From an uncultured Oscillospiraceae bacterium (GTDB lineage Bacteria; Bacillota; Clostridia; Oscillospirales; Oscillospiraceae), in contig CAAENU010000047.1 in NCBI GenBank assembly GCA_900757415.1, positions 1 through 7,162 on the forward strand: DNA of 7,162 nucleotides. The letters are read 5' to 3'. Position numbers and translations under genes: made by a program. The notes beneath the pieces are model-generated. The model was not told the origin of the DNA. It did no database searches and was given only the letters and a program-made list of their open reading frames with translations. Positions within the stretch are counted from its first letter, which is position 1. Each line of letters opens with the position of its first letter. Of the stretch, positions 1 to 3,955 are shown piece after piece.

Positions 1-368
1 ATGGCCAGATAGGTGTTGGCCAGCGTCTGGGCCTCCACGCCCTGGGTGGCGTCCACCACCAGCAGCGCGCCCTCGCAGGCTGCCAGCGAGCGGCTGACCT
101 CATAGTTGAAGTCCACATGACCCGGCGTGTCAATGAGATTCAGGGCGTAGACCTCGCCATCCTGCGCCTTGTAGAAGATCTGTACGGCCCGGGACTTGAT
201 GGTGATGCCCCGCTCCCGCTCCAGATCCATGTTGTCCAGCAGCTGGTTTTCCATCTCCCGCTCCGGCACGGCGTTGCACTTCTCCAGCAGCCGGTCCGCC
301 AGCGTGGATTTACCGTGGTCAATGTGAGCGATAATGGAAAAGTTGCGGATGTGAGATTGGTCGAACAT
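1..368 (-). CDS. lepA: Elongation factor 4 (LepA), N-terminal part, gene continues beyond the left edge
   Basis: Ribosome-associated translational GTPase that acts on stalled or back-translocated ribosomes and influences 30S assembly (family knowledge). The window shows 122 codons, the first part of the G domain. It begins MFDQSHIRNFSIIAHIDHGK; the P-loop lies at residues 14-22 (AHIDHGKST), the switch I region RERGITIK near residues 51-58, and the G3 motif DTPGH near residues 80-84. The DTPGH followed by VDFNYEVSRSL and the leading HIRNFSIIAHIDHGK separate LepA from EF-G, TypA and TetM. The full protein is normally about 600 residues, so roughly four fifths lies outside. The start is the ATG at 366-368, preceded by AAGGAGGT (377-384) with about nine bases of spacing. 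The start region is odd: an 85-base copy lies 217 bases upstream and a 15-base inverted repeat brackets the ribosome binding site. No clear promoter is seen close upstream. Confidence 0.97.
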   Translation of the reverse strand, partial: MFDQSHIRNFSIIAHIDHGKSTLADRLLEKCNAVPEREMENQLLDNMDLERERGITIKSRAVQIFYKAQDGEVYALNLIDTPGHVDFNYEVSRSLAACEGALLVVDATQGVEAQTLANTYLA

Positions 369-402
369 AAAAAGAAACCTCCTTCGGGGTAAATCCACGC
401 TG
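300..402. repeat. 15-bp perfect inverted repeat bracketing the lepA start (arms 300-314 and 388-402)
   Basis: The left arm (300-314) is CAGCGTGGATTTACC and the right arm (388-402) is its exact reverse complement. The left arm is lepA codons 19-23 (Gly-Lys-Ser-Thr-Leu). The right arm lies in the leader, just upstream of the ribosome binding site, so the leader holds a piece of lepA in inverted orientation. In the mRNA the arms could form a 15-bp stem closing a 73-base loop that holds the ribosome binding site, start codon and codons 2-18. The leader arm begins at the edge of the duplicated segment, which fits an origin by template switching. Confidence 0.9.
306..390 (-). repeat. Direct repeat copy 1: start region of intact lepA
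   Basis: This 85-base segment holds lepA codons 1-20 plus two bases of codon 21, the start codon, the AAGGAGG site and a short leader. It matches 523-607 at 83 of 85 positions. The mismatches are at 351 (G versus A at 568) and 354 (A versus G at 571). In the reading strand they change CAC to CAT and TCT to TCC, so both are synonymous (His6 and Ser5). The match stops abruptly on both sides. Confidence 0.95.
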
Positions 403-522
403 TTCGCGCGGAGCGCGTCCAAGGTTTTGCGGCGCAAAGCCTTGCCGCAGGCGGAATTCATTTCCGCCGAGGATGTGAAATTATTAAGGGGCCCCGGTTT
501 GCCGTCAGGCAAAGCGGGGAGC
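391..522. repeat. Hairpin-rich non-coding insert between the two lepA start copies
   Basis: These 132 bases have no convincing ORF and carry a run of perfect short stems: CGCGC/GCGCG (405-417, loop GGA), TGCGGC/GCCGCA (428-449), GGCGGAA/TTCCGCC (450-468, loop TTCAT), the self-complementary octamer GGGGCCCC (488-495), and TTTGCC/GGCAAA (498-513, loop GTCA). The middle pair abuts with no gap. The density suggests a REP- or MITE-like palindromic element or a structured RNA rather than random DNA. From memory, similar hairpin-dense intergenic repeats occur in gut Oscillospiraceae, but I could not compare sequences. No transposase or terminal inverted repeats of an insertion sequence are visible. 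Confidence 0.6.
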
Positions 523-585
523 GGATTTACCGTGGTCAATGTGAGCGATAATGGAAAAGTTGCGGATATGGGATTGGTCGAACAT
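505..585 (-). pseudogene. Truncated lepA fragment, 26-codon ORF with intact ribosome binding site
   Basis: Starting at the ATG of the duplicated segment, the reading frame encodes the first 21 residues of LepA, identical to the intact gene (MFDQSHIRNFSIIAHIDHGK, then S). It then reads A-P-R-F-A and a TGA stop at 505-507. It keeps the P-loop lysine and serine but nothing else of the GTPase, so it cannot be a working enzyme. The ribosome binding site is as strong as that of lepA, so it would probably be translated if transcribed. It may be a rearrangement relic or may act as a short leader ORF. The sequence cannot decide between these. It is too short for ordinary ORF finding. Confidence 0.8.
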
Positions 586-607
586 AAAAAGAAACCTCCT
601 TCGGGGT
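523..607 (-). repeat. Direct repeat copy 2: displaced duplicate of the lepA start region
   Basis: Second copy of the 85-base lepA start segment, offset by exactly 217 bases from copy 1. It retains the ribosome binding site AAGGAGGT (594-601) and the ATG (583-585) unchanged. Its downstream side leaves lepA after codon 21 and enters a hairpin with arms TTTGCC/GGCAAA. Its upstream side runs straight into the nested palindrome at 607-651, while copy 1 has an inverted piece of lepA at the same place. The 132 bases between the copies are unrelated to lepA. Confidence 0.95.
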
Positions 608-651
608 CGACACGTTAAGAAAATATGCCGGTGGCATATTTTTAGTGTCGA
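607..651. repeat. Nested palindrome with two perfect stems
   Basis: The outer arms TCGACAC (607-613) and GTGTCGA (645-651) are perfect complements. Inside them is a perfect 10-bp stem AAAATATGCC/GGCATATTTT (620-629 and 633-642) with a three-base GGT loop. Upstream of the TTTT run the stem is only moderately GC-rich, so it could be a weak terminator for the upstream XRE gene or part of a palindromic repeat. It directly abuts the duplicated lepA segment, sharing base 607. Confidence 0.75.
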
Positions 652-654
652 TCT

Positions 655-671
655 CGGCGGCTATGCCGCCG
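655..671. repeat. Perfect 7-bp GC-rich hairpin
   Basis: CGGCGGC (655-661) and GCCGCCG (665-671) pair perfectly around a TAT loop. The hairpin sits three bases after the preceding nested palindrome, as part of the run of stem-loops between the XRE gene and lepA. No T-run follows on the minus strand, so it is not a convincing terminator. Confidence 0.65.
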
Positions 672-697
672 TAGCATCTATCTTGATTTGCGCCGCA

Positions 698-753
698 CTG
701 TCAAAGCACAGATTCCCACGCCAGTGACATCGGTCACTGGCTCGGAATGACAG
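698..753. repeat. 56-bp triple-nested palindromic element
   Basis: Three nested pairs of arms are visible: CTGTCA (698-703) with TGACAG (748-753), ATTCC (712-716) with GGAAT (744-748), and CCAGTGAC (721-728) with GTCACTGG (733-740) around an ATCG loop. The outer arms are separated by small internal loops. A single long imperfect hairpin of this kind, with ATTCC...GGAATGACA ends, resembles the dispersed palindromic repeats I remember from gut Clostridia. That resemblance is recall, not a search. Its function is unknown. Confidence 0.7.
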
Positions 754-780
754 GACAAGAAACGCGTGCGTCTATCGGAG

Positions 781-799
781 GGAGGGGCAGAGCCCTTCC
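781..799. repeat. 8-bp GC-rich hairpin just past the XRE stop codon
   Basis: GGAGGGGC (781-788) pairs with GCCCTTCC (792-799), with one G-U pair and an AGA loop. It lies 53 bases downstream of the XRE stop codon, so it could help end that transcript. There is no T-run after it on the minus strand, so an intrinsic terminator is not clear. Confidence 0.5.
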
Positions 800-852
800 C
801 CTACGCTTTTCTATCGAGGGGCTTTACGTTCACACCGCCCTGCGGATCAAGC

Positions 853-1506
853 TTACCGTTTTCCCACCAGCTCGTCCACATTGTGAACCACCTGCGCCGT
901 GCTCTGCCCCAGTCCGGGGGCGGCGGTCAGCGCGTCGGAGGTCAGCTCCGGCAGCTTTTCCGCCTTGGCCAGCGCCCGCATGTAAGCGGCGCGGCTGTGC
1001 AGCATAGCGGCGTCCACGGCGCCTGCGTCAAAATCCACCGCGTCTGTGGCGAAGAAATCCTCGTTGCCGCCGCCCCGGCGATAAAAGTGCCGCAGCAGCG
1101 TATACAGCGCTGTGCTGAGATAATCCCCGGCGGCGGTGATAGCCGTTCGGTCTCCGCATTTGCCCAGCAGGTCGAACAGCACGCCCGTGGTGTTCACCAC
1201 CAGCTTCTTTTGCAGCGTAGCCAGAATGCTGCCCTTCAGCGTGCCCTTTTCATCGCTGGCGTCGTAGAGCTCCGCCGCCTCGATAATGCTGCCGTCGCGG
1301 GAGTTGGTGCGCCCCAGTAAAAAGTCTGCCGACACATGATAGAAATCGCAGGCCCGGGTCACAAACGCAAGGCCCGGCTCCCGGATCCCGTTTTCATAGT
1401 GGCTCAGCAGCGCCTGCGAAATGCCCAGCGCAGTGGCCGCCTTGCGCTGTGAGATGCCCGCTTCCTGCCGCAGCAGGGACAGCGTGCGGGAAAAATCAGT
1501 TGCCAT
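853..1506 (-). CDS. XRE-family transcriptional regulator with helix-turn-helix domain
   Basis: Predicted 217-residue DNA-binding regulator. The N-terminal Cro/CI-type helix-turn-helix covers about residues 7-62: LSLLRQEAGISQRKAATALG holds the first two helices, ISQALLSHYENGIREPG the recognition helix and wing, and VSADFLLGRT closes the domain. The remaining 150 residues are largely helical and match no effector domain I recognise; there is no peptidase or metal-binding motif. I chose the ATG at 1504-1506. An in-frame TTG at 1549-1551 would add 15 lysine-rich residues, but it coincides with the expected transcription start of a strong promoter, so a protein from it would be leaderless. The ribosome binding site (AGGGTGAG) is weak. 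The gene is alone between terminators. A palindrome in its own promoter suggests autorepression. Its targets and signal are unknown. Confidence 0.9.
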   Translation of the reverse strand: MATDFSRTLSLLRQEAGISQRKAATALGISQALLSHYENGIREPGLAFVTRACDFYHVSADFLLGRTNSRDGSIIEAAELYDASDEKGTLKGSILATLQKKLVVNTTGVLFDLLGKCGDRTAITAAGDYLSTALYTLLRHFYRRGGGNEDFFATDAVDFDAGAVDAAMLHSRAAYMRALAKAEKLPELTSDALTAAPGLGQSTAQVVHNVDELVGKR

Positions 1507-1558
1507 AGTTGCTCTCTCACCCTGTTTCTTTTTCTTCTCGTTTGAATACAACGGGTAA

Positions 1559-1587
1559 ATTATACACGCCGTTATACGGCTTGTAAA
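1559..1587 (-). promoter_or_regulatory. Sigma-A promoter of the XRE regulator gene
   Basis: On the minus strand, TTTACA (1582-1587) and a perfect TATAAT (1559-1564) are separated by exactly 17 bases. The start of transcription would fall near 1552, giving a leader of about 46 bases before the chosen ATG. The -35 box matches consensus at five of six positions. Confidence 0.8.
1568..1580. promoter_or_regulatory. Candidate operator in the XRE promoter spacer
   Basis: GCCGTTATACGGC is a perfect inverted repeat (5-bp arms, 3-bp centre) lying wholly between the -35 and -10 boxes of the XRE promoter. A dimeric repressor bound there would block RNA polymerase. Autoregulation by the encoded XRE protein is the obvious inference. 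A TTATAC direct repeat with 12-base period (1560-1565, 1572-1577) overlaps it. Confidence 0.5.
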
Positions 1588-1596
1588 GAGGAAACA

Positions 1597-1632
1597 GCGG
1601 AAAAAGCGCAGAAACGCTGAAAAGTTTCCGCT
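1597..1632. repeat. Imperfect nested hairpin between the S18 terminator and the XRE promoter
   Basis: GCGGAAA (1597-1603) pairs with TTTCCGC (1626-1632), and AGCG/CGCT (1605-1608, 1615-1618) could pair inside. It lies between the terminator of the S6 operon and the -35 box of the XRE gene. It may be a spare termination or protection structure for the upstream transcript. There is a TTTT run only on the plus-strand side. Confidence 0.4.
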
Positions 1633-1642
1633 TTTCGGCCGA

Positions 1643-1675
1643 AAAAAGCTCCACCCCAGAGGGATGGAGCTTTTG
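1643..1675 (-). terminator. Rho-independent terminator of the rpsF-ssb-rpsR operon
   Basis: AAAAGCTCCA (1645-1654) and TGGAGCTTTT (1666-1675) are perfect 10-bp arms around an 11-base loop. On the minus strand the stem ends in TTTTTT (1643-1648). It lies 19 bases past the rpsR stop codon. The A-flanked stem could also work on the plus strand, but no plus-strand gene is present. Confidence 0.9.
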
Positions 1676-1693
1676 CATGTTGTGAGGTTCGTC

Positions 1694-1945
1694 TTACTCA
1701 GTGACGAAAGGCAGCAGGGCGATCTGACGGGCGCGCTTGATGGCCTCGGTCAGCTGGCGCTGATGCATGGCGCAGGTACCGGTGGTGCGGCGAGGCAGGA
1801 TCTTGGAGCGCTCGCTAATGAAGCGGCGCAGCTTGGCAGCATCCTTGTAATCGATATACTCGCACTTATCCACGCAGAACTGGCAAACCTTTTTCCGCTT
1901 GCGGACGCCGCCGCGTGCGGGTCTGTTTTCACGTTCCATAGCCAT
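1694..1945 (-). CDS. rpsR: 30S ribosomal protein bS18, zinc-binding form
   Basis: Small-subunit protein that pairs with S6 and binds the platform of 16S rRNA. The 83-residue length is normal for the family. The core RRFISERSKILPRRTTGTCA and the end KRARQIALLPFV are diagnostic. Four cysteines at residues 21, 24, 28 and 58 form the zinc ribbon of the C+ type of S18; the C- type, in which they are lost, often appears as a second paralogue in other genomes. The start is the ATG at 1943-1945, eight bases from a perfect GGAGG (1954-1958); an in-frame ATG two codons later is less well placed. Last gene of the S6 operon, separated from ssb by 41 bases that contain a small palindrome, and followed by a strong terminator. 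Confidence 0.97.
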   Translation of the reverse strand: MAMERENRPARGGVRKRKKVCQFCVDKCEYIDYKDAAKLRRFISERSKILPRRTTGTCAMHQRQLTEAIKRARQIALLPFVTE

Positions 1946-1969
1946 GGAATAGTCCTCCTTTAATTATTT

Positions 1970-1984
1970 TGTGTCCTGGACACA
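1970..1984. repeat. Small palindrome between ssb and rpsR
   Basis: TGTGTC (1970-1975) and GACACA (1979-1984) pair around CTG. As RNA it gives a 6-bp stem between the ssb stop and the rpsR ribosome binding site. It could separate the stability or expression of the two cistrons. No T-run makes it a terminator. Confidence 0.4.
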
Positions 1985-1986
1985 GC

Positions 1987-2454
1987 TCAGAACGGCAAAT
2001 CGCCGTCATCCTCGTCGATCTCGGCAAAGTCGCCGCCGCCCACGGGAGCGGCATAGCCGCCGGAGGGGGCGCTGTAAGCGGGCGCGCTGTTGTAAGACGG
2101 GCCATCGCTGAACGAATTGCCGCCGTTGCCTGCGGGCCGGCTGTCTCCGAAATAGACGTTGTCGGCAACAACCTCCGCGCTGCGGCGCTTGTTGCCGTCC
2201 TTATCCTGCCAGTCGCGGATCTGCAAACGACCCTCTACCACGGCCATGCGGCCCTTGGTAAAGTATTTGGAGACAAACTCAGCGGTGCTGCGCCATGCCA
2301 CCACGTCGATAAAATCCGTTTCCTTTTCGCCGGACTGAGACTTGAAATCCCGGTCCACAGCCAGCGAAAAGCTGGTAACAGGAGTACCCGACTGCGTGCG
2401 GCGCAGCTCGGGATCACGGGTCAGGCGACCCATGATAAAGATCTTGTTGAGCAT
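1987..2454 (-). CDS. ssb: Single-stranded DNA-binding protein
   Basis: Binds and protects single-stranded DNA in replication, recombination and repair, and recruits partner proteins through its C-terminal tip. The protein has 155 residues. The N-terminal OB-fold covers about residues 1-105, with the typical LNKIFIMGRLTRDPELRRT start, the DFIDVVAWR strand and YFTKGRMAVVEGRLQIRDWQ. A flexible linker rich in Gly, Ser, Pro and Tyr follows (about 107-140), then the acidic tip EIDEDDGDLPF, a proper SSB partner-binding end. Start ATG at 2452-2454 with GGAGGG (2461-2466) seven bases upstream, directly after the rpsF stop codon. The position between rpsF and rpsR is the standard Firmicutes arrangement, so this is the main replicative SSB and not a phage or plasmid copy. 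Confidence 0.97.
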   Translation of the reverse strand: MLNKIFIMGRLTRDPELRRTQSGTPVTSFSLAVDRDFKSQSGEKETDFIDVVAWRSTAEFVSKYFTKGRMAVVEGRLQIRDWQDKDGNKRRSAEVVADNVYFGDSRPAGNGGNSFSDGPSYNSAPAYSAPSGGYAAPVGGGDFAEIDEDDGDLPF

Positions 2455-2466
2455 GATACGCCCTCC

Positions 2467-2763
2467 TTACTCGCCCTTGCAGACGATCATGGAACGCATG
2501 ATACCCTCGGTAATGCCCAGAATACGATCCAGCTCGCGGGGGAATTCCGGTCCGCTGGTGAAGGACATCAGGACATAATAGCCTTCGGTCTTGTAGTCGA
2601 TCGCGTAAGCGAGACGACGCTTGCCCCACTCGTCAACAACGACGTTGGAAGCATTCTGCTCTGCCAGGGTCTGGAACTTTGCCACGGTAGCGGCAACGGC
2701 CTCCTCACCCTGTGCGGGGTCGATGATGTAAACGACCTCATAGTTGGCGGAAATCTTAGCCAT
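2467..2763 (-). CDS. rpsF: 30S ribosomal protein bS6
   Basis: Small-subunit platform protein that binds 16S rRNA together with S18. The protein has 98 residues, the usual length. EVVYIIDP near the N terminus, VDEWGKRRLAYAIDYKTEGY in the middle and RILGITEGIMRSMIV near the end are family signatures. The start is the ATG at 2761-2763 with AAAAGGAGG (2772-2780) eight bases away. A GTG three codons upstream (2770-2772) is in frame, but it overlaps the ribosome binding site itself and is not used. First gene of the rpsF-ssb-rpsR operon, with its own promoter and a structured leader. In other bacteria the S6:S18 complex represses this operon through the leader; the same is plausible here. Confidence 0.97.
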   Translation of the reverse strand: MAKISANYEVVYIIDPAQGEEAVAATVAKFQTLAEQNASNVVVDEWGKRRLAYAIDYKTEGYYVLMSFTSGPEFPRELDRILGITEGIMRSMIVCKGE

Positions 2764-2846
2764 ACTTTGCACCTCCTTTTGGACTGATGGCCCCCATTCA
2801 CAGATGGGAGCAAGGATTTGCTCACGTTATGCCATAATACGCGAGC
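2764..2846 (-). promoter_or_regulatory. Structured leader of the rpsF operon, candidate S6:S18 autoregulatory element
   Basis: The predicted 5' untranslated region of about 83 bases folds well. Hairpin P1 pairs GCTCGCGT (2839-2846) with ACGTGAGC (2820-2827), with one G-U pair. Hairpin P2 pairs GCTCCCAT (2804-2811) with ATGGGGGC (2790-2797). A third perfect stem, GAGCAA/TTGCTC (2818-2823 with 2808-2813, loop ATCC), uses one arm from each of P1 and P2, so it excludes them. P2 ends about 10 bases before the ribosome binding site. S6:S18-binding leaders are known upstream of rpsF, but I cannot place the conserved CCG bulge here. Confidence 0.5.
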
Positions 2847-2852
2847 CTAATT

Positions 2853-2880
2853 ATTTTACCATTTCCGCGGGAAAAGTCAA
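2853..2880 (-). promoter_or_regulatory. Sigma-A promoter of the rpsF-ssb-rpsR operon
   Basis: TTGACT (2875-2880) and TAAAAT (2853-2858) are spaced by 16 bases, and the -10 box is preceded by TGG, an extended -10. The transcription start would be near 2846. The -35 box contains the TGA stop codon of queT, so the upstream gene ends inside this promoter. A CCGCGGAAA motif lies in the spacer. Confidence 0.75.
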
Positions 2881-3386
2881 TCTTTTTTTTGCAATTCCCT
2901 GAAATATTTCGTTTTTTCCAGCGCTTTGAGCAGCAAAAGGCCCAGAACGTAGCACACAACCGCCTCACTGACGGCCAGCGAGCAGGCGTTATACCAGAAT
3001 GCCGCCATGAATGCCTTGGTAAAGCCGGTCTGCTCAAAGGCCAGCAGGCCGCCCACCAGCACCATGTTTACCACCACCGGCGGCAGGGCGGCCAGATAGC
3101 GGCTGCGGCAGCGGGAGGTAAGCCACGCGGCGATCAGCGTGGCAAGGGAGCCGATGATAATGTCCAGCAGTCCATAGGGACTGAAAATATTGGCGATCAG
3201 ACAGCCCACGAACAGGCCGCCCACCGCCTCGGGAAACAGAAACGGCGTCAGGCACAGCGCCTCGGAAAAGCGGAACTGAATGGGGCCGAAGGTCAGCCCG
3301 AATACCGAGCCGAAGATGGCCATCACGGCATAGGCCGCGCCGATCATGCCGGCCACGGCCAGCTTGCGAACAGATTGGTTTTTCAT
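2877..3386 (-). CDS. queT: QueT family queuosine-precursor transporter, substrate-binding S component of an ECF transporter
   Basis: Integral membrane protein that captures a queuosine precursor (preQ1, preQ0 or queuine in studied members) and works with a shared ECF ATPase/EcfT module, not present in this window. Protein of 169 residues with about five or six hydrophobic helices. The family block QFRFSEALCLTPFLFPE (residues 37-53) and GCLIANIFSPYGLLDIIIG (61-79) is well conserved. The start is the ATG at 3384-3386 with GGAGG (3394-3398) seven bases upstream; an upstream in-frame ATG at 3411-3413 has no such site and lies deep in the previous gene. The ATG overlaps the stop codon of the membrane anti-sigma-like gene as ATGA, so translation is coupled. 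Last gene of the dus operon. Its C terminus ends in KKD, read from a run of eight A, just before the TGA that lies in the rpsF -35 box. No preQ1 riboswitch is visible. Confidence 0.9.
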   Translation of the reverse strand: MKNQSVRKLAVAGMIGAAYAVMAIFGSVFGLTFGPIQFRFSEALCLTPFLFPEAVGGLFVGCLIANIFSPYGLLDIIIGSLATLIAAWLTSRCRSRYLAALPPVVVNMVLVGGLLAFEQTGFTKAFMAAFWYNACSLAVSEAVVCYVLGLLLLKALEKTKYFRELQKKD

Positions 3387-3955
3387 TTGATATCCTCCAA
3401 AATTAAAGTACATGCGCCTTCAATGCCGTACAGAGCGTCCACCTGCTCTCCCAGCGCCGCGGCCTCCTCCGCCGTCAGCTCATAAACAGTGGCCGAATCC
3501 TCCTGGTCAAACGGCTGAAGCGACATATCCGCCAGCACGGACTGTGCCCTTTGAGCATCCGCGCCCGTCAGCGTGACGGTTCCGGGCGTGTCGCCGCTTT
3601 TTTCTTTTCTGTCGGCGGCGGGAGCGCCGCTAGTCGTCAGCATCTCCTGCTCTTGCGCTGCGGCCCCGTCGTTTGTGTTGAACGCATCGCTGCCATTCGT
3701 GTCGGCCATGGCGGCGTCCTTTGGTCCGGCGCTACCTGCCCTTGGCATCGCCAACGGTATGGCCGCCGCGATCACCGCGCAGGCCGCCAGCGCCGCCAGC
3801 ACCTTGAGGGCGGGCCGCATATGGCGGGGCCTCTCCTGAGGCGTGCGGCGCACCTGCTCCATCAGCCGCGCCGTGAAATCATCGGAGGGTACGGCGTCAG
3901 AAGCAAGGGCATCCTCCAGCAGCTGGTCGAATACGTCATATTCTGTGTCTTTCAT
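3383..3955 (-). CDS. Single-pass membrane protein, putative anti-sigma factor
   Basis: Protein of 190 residues with one clear hydrophobic helix at about residues 49-70, following a basic stretch (RPRHMRPALK). The first 45 residues are acidic and predicted cytoplasmic; the remaining 120, outside the cell, are rich in Ala, Asp, Glu, Gln, Ser and Thr with few hydrophobic blocks. It lies directly after the ECF sigma gene with an ATGA overlap and has a perfect AAAGGAGG site (3963-3970) inside that gene. Single-pass proteins in this position are usually anti-sigma factors, and the inference rests on this context. The cytoplasmic part lacks the HxxxCxxC zinc motif of classical anti-sigma domains, so it would be a different type. 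I recognise no specific family and no proteolysis motif. It may instead be an unrelated membrane protein in the operon. Confidence 0.75.
   Translation of the reverse strand: MKDTEYDVFDQLLEDALASDAVPSDDFTARLMEQVRRTPQERPRHMRPALKVLAALAACAVIAAAIPLAMPRAGSAGPKDAAMADTNGSDAFNTNDGAAAQEQEMLTTSGAPAADRKEKSGDTPGTVTLTGADAQRAQSVLADMSLQPFDQEDSATVYELTAEEAAALGEQVDALYGIEGACTLILEDIK

Larger units (their letters stand above)
608..852. other. Non-coding spacer between the XRE gene and the lepA region
   Basis: No gene is supported in this stretch of 245 bases. ORFs here lack ribosome binding sites and recognisable protein sequence. Apart from the stem-loops listed separately, a perfect -35 hexamer TTGACA is present on the minus strand (699-704), but no good -10 follows at 16-18 bases. 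The lepA transcript must either start in this stretch with a weak promoter or read through from upstream. Confidence 0.6.

Noticed and set aside
676..704. Promoter for lepA with a perfect TTGACA at 699-704
   Set aside because: No -10 box better than three of six matches occurs at 16-18 bases, so it is not listed as a promoter.
391..753. CRISPR array or insertion sequence in the lepA upstream region
   Set aside because: The stem-loops differ in sequence and spacing, there are no regular repeats and spacers, and no transposase gene is present.
766..1320. Plus-strand open frame of 184 codons opposite the XRE gene
   Set aside because: Composition is that of an antisense shadow, and the minus-strand protein has a clear helix-turn-helix.
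1549..1551. TTG as start of the XRE gene
   Set aside because: It coincides with the expected transcription start and adds a lysine-rich extension not typical of the family.
2770..2772. GTG as start of rpsF
   Set aside because: It overlaps the GGAGG ribosome binding site; the ATG at 2761-2763 has ideal spacing.
1969..2787. Plus-strand open frame of 272 codons opposite ssb and rpsF
   Set aside because: No ribosome binding site and no recognisable family; the minus strand carries two certain genes.
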